From: an uncultured bacterium
GTDB taxonomy: Bacteria > Nitrospirota > Thermodesulfovibrionia > Thermodesulfovibrionales > Dissulfurispiraceae
Direction: 5' to 3'
Length of the DNA: 46,318 nt
NCBI GenBank assembly: GCA_937949555.1
Contig: CALEDV010000039.1
Span: forward strand, 1-46,318
The notes below the pieces were generated by a model. It saw nothing but the letters and a program-made list of their open reading frames with translations. It was not told where the DNA came from and searched no databases. Shown piece after piece: positions 43,015-46,318 of this stretch. A program made the position numbers and the translations under genes. The first letter of the stretch is position 1; every line of letters begins with the position of its first letter.

Positions 43015-43887
43015 TCAGCCCTGCTGCGCAGCCTGCTGCTGCCTATAAAGGGTCATATATTCCTTTTCAAGATCCTCATACTGAGCCTGTGCCTCTTCAA
43101 GTTGCTTGCTTTTTTCTTTGAACTTTTCCTCAAACTCCTTTATTCTTTCTATCATTTCATTCTTCTCTGCAAGGACAGCATCCAAGTTTTCTGCTCCTGC
43201 ATCAAGGTCATCGCTTTCTTGCCAAAGACCCTTAAGCTGCCCTTCCCAGGCATTAAACTTATCAAGAAGCGATTCATTTTCATGCTGAAGAGCATCTATA
43301 AAATCTTTGAGTTCCTTTGTATTTTCACCAAACATATCAAGGGCAAGCTCAAACTCTTTGTTACTTCCTACTGCCTCTGAGATATTAAAAAACCGTTCCG
43401 ACAAATCCTGATAATCCCCATGAATAAGGGTAAGTTTTTTTTGTGCCGATTCAAGGATGTCCTTATAGCACATCAGATTTATTATCTTTTCCTTTTGGAA
43501 ATCTACAATCTTCTTTAACTTGTTGACCCCTGCGGCAGGCTCATTATCCTCAGATACCAATACATCTCCTTGCCCCTTTACCGCTGTGTCTATTATGGGC
43601 AGGGGTTCACCCTCTTGAACATCCTTTTCTCCTGTGTCAACCCCTTCTTTTGTATCAGGTTCATGTATCATTTCATCTATTGGCACATCTGCACTAACCA
43701 TATCCTCTGCTTCCTTTGGCATTGATGCAGCAGGGGTATTGGGGACAACCTGAGTTTGTGATAGCAGACCCCTGTACAGCCTCTTATACTTAGCCCTACT
43801 GATAGTCATAAAAATTGCGAAGGCAATAATAAGAAATACTATCTCTGCGGCAAACAATATATAAAGCGGGCTTAATGTAAGGGTCAT
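43015..43887 (-). CDS. Membrane-anchored coiled-coil protein, unknown function
   Basis: The 290-residue protein has one N-terminal TM helix (LYILFAAEIVFLIIAFAIFMTI, about 8-29). An acidic low-complexity region follows (about 50-125), then two coiled coils (KLKKIVDFQKEKIINLM, and KNEMIERIKEFEEKFKEKSKQLEEAQAQYEDLEKEYMTLY near the end). The layout suggests a membrane-tethered cytoplasmic rod. It overlaps the VWA gene by 4 bp and is followed at 2 bp by the zinc-ribbon gene. No family is recognised. Confidence 0.8.
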   Translation of the reverse strand: MTLTLSPLYILFAAEIVFLIIAFAIFMTISRAKYKRLYRGLLSQTQVVPNTPAASMPKEAEDMVSADVPIDEMIHEPDTKEGVDTGEKDVQEGEPLPIIDTAVKGQGDVLVSEDNEPAAGVNKLKKIVDFQKEKIINLMCYKDILESAQKKLTLIHGDYQDLSERFFNISEAVGSNKEFELALDMFGENTKELKDFIDALQHENESLLDKFNAWEGQLKGLWQESDDLDAGAENLDAVLAEKNEMIERIKEFEEKFKEKSKQLEEAQAQYEDLEKEYMTLYRQQQAAQQG

Positions 43888-45398
43888 TTCTTTTTATTCC
43901 TTTTTCTGAGAAACTTCATTATCAAGAAGACAGCCCCCCCAATAAGAATTAAAATACCATTAAAGGCGCCGAATATTATTATCGCCTGAGACCACTTCAT
44001 GGGCTCTTCTTTTACAGGCTCCGGTTGCTGCGGTATTTTTGTTGGAACAGACTTTTCCTGGGGGACATCCTCAGCTTTAAATTCAAGAACCTTTTCACGC
44101 TTAAATGTATTGCCCTCCGCTATTATCCTCAGTGTATAGTCCCCTATGCTTTCAATCTTCGTCTCCGCAATATACCTCCCCCCGCTTGGCACAACCCCTG
44201 AGTCTAAGGAATCCAATATCATCTTTGTTTGATAGGTCCTTTTCATTGGGTCTAAGGAGTCAAGTATAAAGGTAATTTTGCTCAACACATCCTGCTCAGT
44301 GACTACACCTCCGTCCCTTTCAAGCCAGGCGTCTATCTTTAGGGTCTCTCCCTTGTGGACGGTATTTTTGTTGAAATTGCTTTTGAGCCTGAGATTAGTC
44401 AATACATACACACGATTGCCTTCCTTAGTGCTTAGATTAACCTTCCATCTGCCTGGCTCAGGGTTAGGGATGGTTATCATGTCAAAGACCTCAGCGTTGT
44501 GCCAAATTATGTCTTTTCCCTTCCTCTCAGCGGTAATCTTAGTGCCCGCTGGAGTTAGAAGAGTCGTCCTTGTCTTTGGTTGTTTTGTAATTAAAAGTAT
44601 TGCCTCCTTAATCTCACTGTCTATAACAAAGCCATCCTCTGTAATGGGAACGGCATCAGGCTGTCTTATCTTCTCAAAGATCGATGCAAAGATCTTGTGT
44701 ATGTCTGTATCCTGTTTGGCCAATCTACTGAAGGCGCCTGTGTCTGCAGCGATCTTTTCCAGGAGCTTTATATCAGACTCTTCGGTAAAGGGGATCGTAT
44801 AGATCTTTATGCCTAACTTAGCTGCCTCAGGTAATAGCTTCAGGAGCTCAGCCATGGCAGCCTCATCCTTCTCAGTGCTGCCAAGGGTTAGCTTGCCATC
44901 AGACATGAGTACAAGGATACCACTACCTTCCTTTGTCTCCTTGAGTATCTCCAATCCCTTTTTTATGGCAAGGTGGATGTGGGTTGAATACTCCTTCGAG
45001 GTTATCTGGTCAATAGCCCTGTCTATCAATGGCCTTTGTGACCTCTTGTTAACTGAAAGAGGCAACAGGGTCTTGACAGTATCACCAAAACTGACCACCG
45101 ATAGGCGGACATCCTCTCCAAGTAAGGATACAAAGAGCTTTGCTGCTGGTTTGCGGTAGTTTTTTGGGTCTGTCCTCTTCATGCTGCCAGAGCTGTCTAT
45201 GAGTAGAATGATATTTTTTGTGGGGGCCTCATTTTTCTCAACCGCCTTTGTCTTAGATCCTGCCTTTACAGTCCCCTGTTCAGCATATCCAGAGGCAATA
45301 AATACAAAAAGGTGCATTAAGTATATCAGCAGCCCTAATTTGAGACACCTTATAGTCAACGCCTTATTTGCGGCATTCTTACAAACTCGGCAGGCCAA
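43884..45398 (-). CDS. Membrane-anchored von Willebrand factor A domain protein
   Basis: The 504-residue protein has an N-terminal signal or TM segment (about 20-40). A VWA domain with an intact MIDAS follows (DSSGS, 68-72; THIHLA and LVLMSDG later). Beta-sandwich regions follow, and a C-terminal TM helix with a basic tail (KFLRKRNKKK) ends the protein. The VWA face is probably periplasmic. The start at TTG 45398 is doubtful since GAGGGG is only 2 nt away; a later TTG is possible. It heads the long minus-strand gene run together with the coiled-coil gene. Confidence 0.87.
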   Translation of the reverse strand: MACRVCKNAANKALTIRCLKLGLLIYLMHLFVFIASGYAEQGTVKAGSKTKAVEKNEAPTKNIILLIDSSGSMKRTDPKNYRKPAAKLFVSLLGEDVRLSVVSFGDTVKTLLPLSVNKRSQRPLIDRAIDQITSKEYSTHIHLAIKKGLEILKETKEGSGILVLMSDGKLTLGSTEKDEAAMAELLKLLPEAAKLGIKIYTIPFTEESDIKLLEKIAADTGAFSRLAKQDTDIHKIFASIFEKIRQPDAVPITEDGFVIDSEIKEAILLITKQPKTRTTLLTPAGTKITAERKGKDIIWHNAEVFDMITIPNPEPGRWKVNLSTKEGNRVYVLTNLRLKSNFNKNTVHKGETLKIDAWLERDGGVVTEQDVLSKITFILDSLDPMKRTYQTKMILDSLDSGVVPSGGRYIAETKIESIGDYTLRIIAEGNTFKREKVLEFKAEDVPQEKSVPTKIPQQPEPVKEEPMKWSQAIIIFGAFNGILILIGGAVFLIMKFLRKRNKKK

Positions 45399-45498
45399 AT
45401 CCCCTCACCCCTTTTTTCTTTAATCACTGGCTCACTTGTGTACCGTTAATAATATCATAGTAATACACAAGATTGAAGAGTTTTTTCATACAGGAGTA

Positions 45499-45670
45499 AG
45501 AGGGTATACCTCAAGGCCTTTATACTGCGACAAGATTGTCTAAAGAGCCCCCTAATCCTCAGGTTGCCTCAGGTTACCCGAGGGTGAATACATTAGAGGG
45601 CAAGAGGTCTTACAATGAGGTGACGCAACAAAGCCTTTTTGGCATAACTCCCCTTTTTTGTTGGCAATTT
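45499..45670. mobile_element. Palindromic element, copy B
   Basis: The left block (45499-45532) matches copy A at 29 of 34 positions. The right part shares AGAGGTCT, GCCTTTTT and the terminal GGCAATTT with A, at almost the same spacing (172 bp versus 177 bp). The two arms are inverted relative to each other with compensating differences. It has no coding capacity. Confidence 0.7.
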
Positions 45671-45688
45671 TGGGGACTTAGTCTCCCT

Positions 45689-45717
45689 TTGTCATTCAGA
45701 AAGGTTTATGCTAATAT
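45689..45717 (+). promoter_or_regulatory. Promoter of the 45745 gene
   Basis: TTGTCA (45689-45694), a 17-bp spacer and TAATAT (45712-45717) lie 27 bp before the ATG. The -35 is 18 bp after the GGCAATTT end of copy B, close to the 17-bp distance found at the iorA promoter. Confidence 0.6.
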
Positions 45718-45744
45718 TAGTTAACCATATAAAGGAGGAGCTCA

Positions 45745-46125
45745 ATGGCCACAGCACAGTTAGAAGAGATAACAAGGGCAGATATAGAGGGCCTCATAGG
45801 GACAGTTATAGAGAGCAGGCTTAAGACAGCTATAGAGGAATATGTGCGTAGTAATGAGACGAGGGCGAAGGAGTTATCGTTAATAGAGAGGGTGGTAAGG
45901 GTAGAGGAGGAGCTAAAGGCCTTAAGGGAGATAGAGGCAGCGCGCTTTGAGGCCATGGAGAAGAGGTTTGAGTCTCTTCAGAGGGAGATGAATGCCCGCT
46001 TTGAGGCAGTGGACAAGAGATTTGAGGCCATGGACAAGAGATTCAGCAGTATTCAGTGGCTGATTGGTATAGGTTTTACTTTTATAAGTATCCTCATAGC
46101 CCTCTTTGGGCTTTATATAAAGTAG
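45745..46125 (+). CDS. Small coiled-coil protein with C-terminal membrane anchor
   Basis: The 126-residue protein begins with a helical part (EITRADIEGLIGTVIESRLKTAIEEYV). A coiled coil with 7-residue near-repeats follows (RFEAMEKRFESLQ, RFEAVDKRFEAMDKRF, about 66-101), and one C-terminal TM helix (LIGIGFTFISILIALFGLYI) ends it. Such DUF1640/CCDC90-like proteins are often multicopy in Nitrospirota-like genomes. AAAGGAGG precedes the ATG. The function is unknown. It resembles the N-terminal logic of the coiled-coil gene at 7684, but not its C-terminal domain. Confidence 0.8.
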   Translation: MATAQLEEITRADIEGLIGTVIESRLKTAIEEYVRSNETRAKELSLIERVVRVEEELKALREIEAARFEAMEKRFESLQREMNARFEAVDKRFEAMDKRFSSIQWLIGIGFTFISILIALFGLYIK

Positions 46126-46318
46126 CTGTTACTACTCCCCTTGACCCATAAGATGCATTTCTATGCCCTTTGGGACAGAGGGTGGGGTCAGGTCTTGAAA
46201 TATAATATAACATGCTGATATAGCTAATCCAAAGGGCGAATATCCGAGGCAGCACATCATGTAACAACTTAAGGTATGGAGAGACTACCTTAGCACAGCT
46301 AATATTAAGGCACGTTGA
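46126..46318. other. Window end with a REP-like motif
   Basis: No gene is visible. GGTGGGGTCAGGTCTTGAAA (46173-46192 region) resembles the REP sequences associated with REP-family (RAYT) Y1 transposases, and AAGGTA/TACCTT forms a 6-bp hairpin near 46270-46293. A related motif (GGGGTCAATTCTTCA) occurs near 400-420 on the minus strand. Confidence 0.3.

Larger units (their letters stand above)
45399..45744. other. Divergent intergenic region with repeat copy B
   Basis: The 346 bp between the VWA gene and the small coiled-coil gene carry repeat copy B and a plus-strand promoter, both listed separately. I found no convincing promoter for the minus-strand VWA operon; TATGAT near 45457 lacks a -35. 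Confidence 0.4.

Overview
The window is chromosomal DNA of a moderately AT-rich, Gram-negative, probably anaerobic or microaerophilic bacterium. It encodes a TolC/RND envelope exporter, a group-1-type [NiFe] hydrogenase large subunit with its membrane cytochrome b, a Tat-exported split-Soret-like cytochrome, a rhodanese protein carrying a haem c motif, indolepyruvate:ferredoxin oxidoreductase and anaerobic-type cobalamin genes (CbiD, CbiMNQO). This mix suggests a sulfur/hydrogen-metabolising lineage such as Nitrospirota (Thermodesulfovibrio-like) or a deltaproteobacterial relative. That placement is inference from gene content; there is no rRNA or tRNA in the window.

Layout. 1-7151 (minus): an ArsR-type repressor followed by TolC, membrane-fusion and RND pump genes, a DUF2892 membrane protein, a 55-residue zinc-ribbon protein and the start of a gene that leaves the window. 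The repressor promoter lies in a near-perfect 24-bp palindrome. 7152-8768: an accessory stretch with a diverged palindromic repeat, a coiled-coil DUF3782-like protein built on 21-bp repeats, and a regulatory region with three alternating TTTTGTTAA half-sites. 8769-15334: a sulfur/hydrogen block. It holds the triple-rhodanese haem protein (plus), then on minus the hydrogenase large subunit and cytochrome b (closed by a terminator), and a second unit of split-Soret cytochrome, YeeE/YedE (TsuA-like) transporter and a RelE-like protein. No hydrogenase small subunit is present. 15524-16362: a YnfA-type membrane protein and a 0.5-kb region with a MITE-like palindromic element. 16363-20065 (plus): IorA, IorB and a PaaK-type arylacetate-CoA ligase. 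20082-24885 (plus): cobalt uptake (CbiM, unknown ORF, CbiN-like, CbiQ, CbiO) followed by CobO and CbiD, then a response regulator with its own promoter.

25560-29212 (minus) is a translation cluster: infB, rbfA and an NrnA-like DHH phosphoesterase. It diverges from rpmB, a DciA/DUF721 gene and a DUF4139 protein (29358-31436). From 45398 down to 31481 the minus strand is one almost gap-free run: VWA protein, coiled-coil membrane protein, a small zinc-ribbon gene interrupted by an in-frame TGA, YkgJ-like protein, PAP2 phosphatase, DUF167, YicC, RemA-like, Gmk, RpoZ, CoaBC, TPR protein, Xaa-Pro peptidase, EF-P, AccB, AccC, ThiE and a LivK-type lipoprotein. A short coiled-coil membrane protein follows at 45745 (plus).

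The least ordinary signals are: (1) three related imperfect-palindrome elements in intergenic regions, two of them ending 17-18 bp before the -35 box of a plus-strand gene; (2) the TGA-interrupted zinc-ribbon gene inside a tightly packed operon; (3) an orphan hydrogenase large subunit beside sulfur-handling genes; (4) a haem c-triple rhodanese fusion; (5) an EF-P with an atypical tip loop. No CRISPR array, rRNA, tRNA, intact insertion sequence or prophage was seen.
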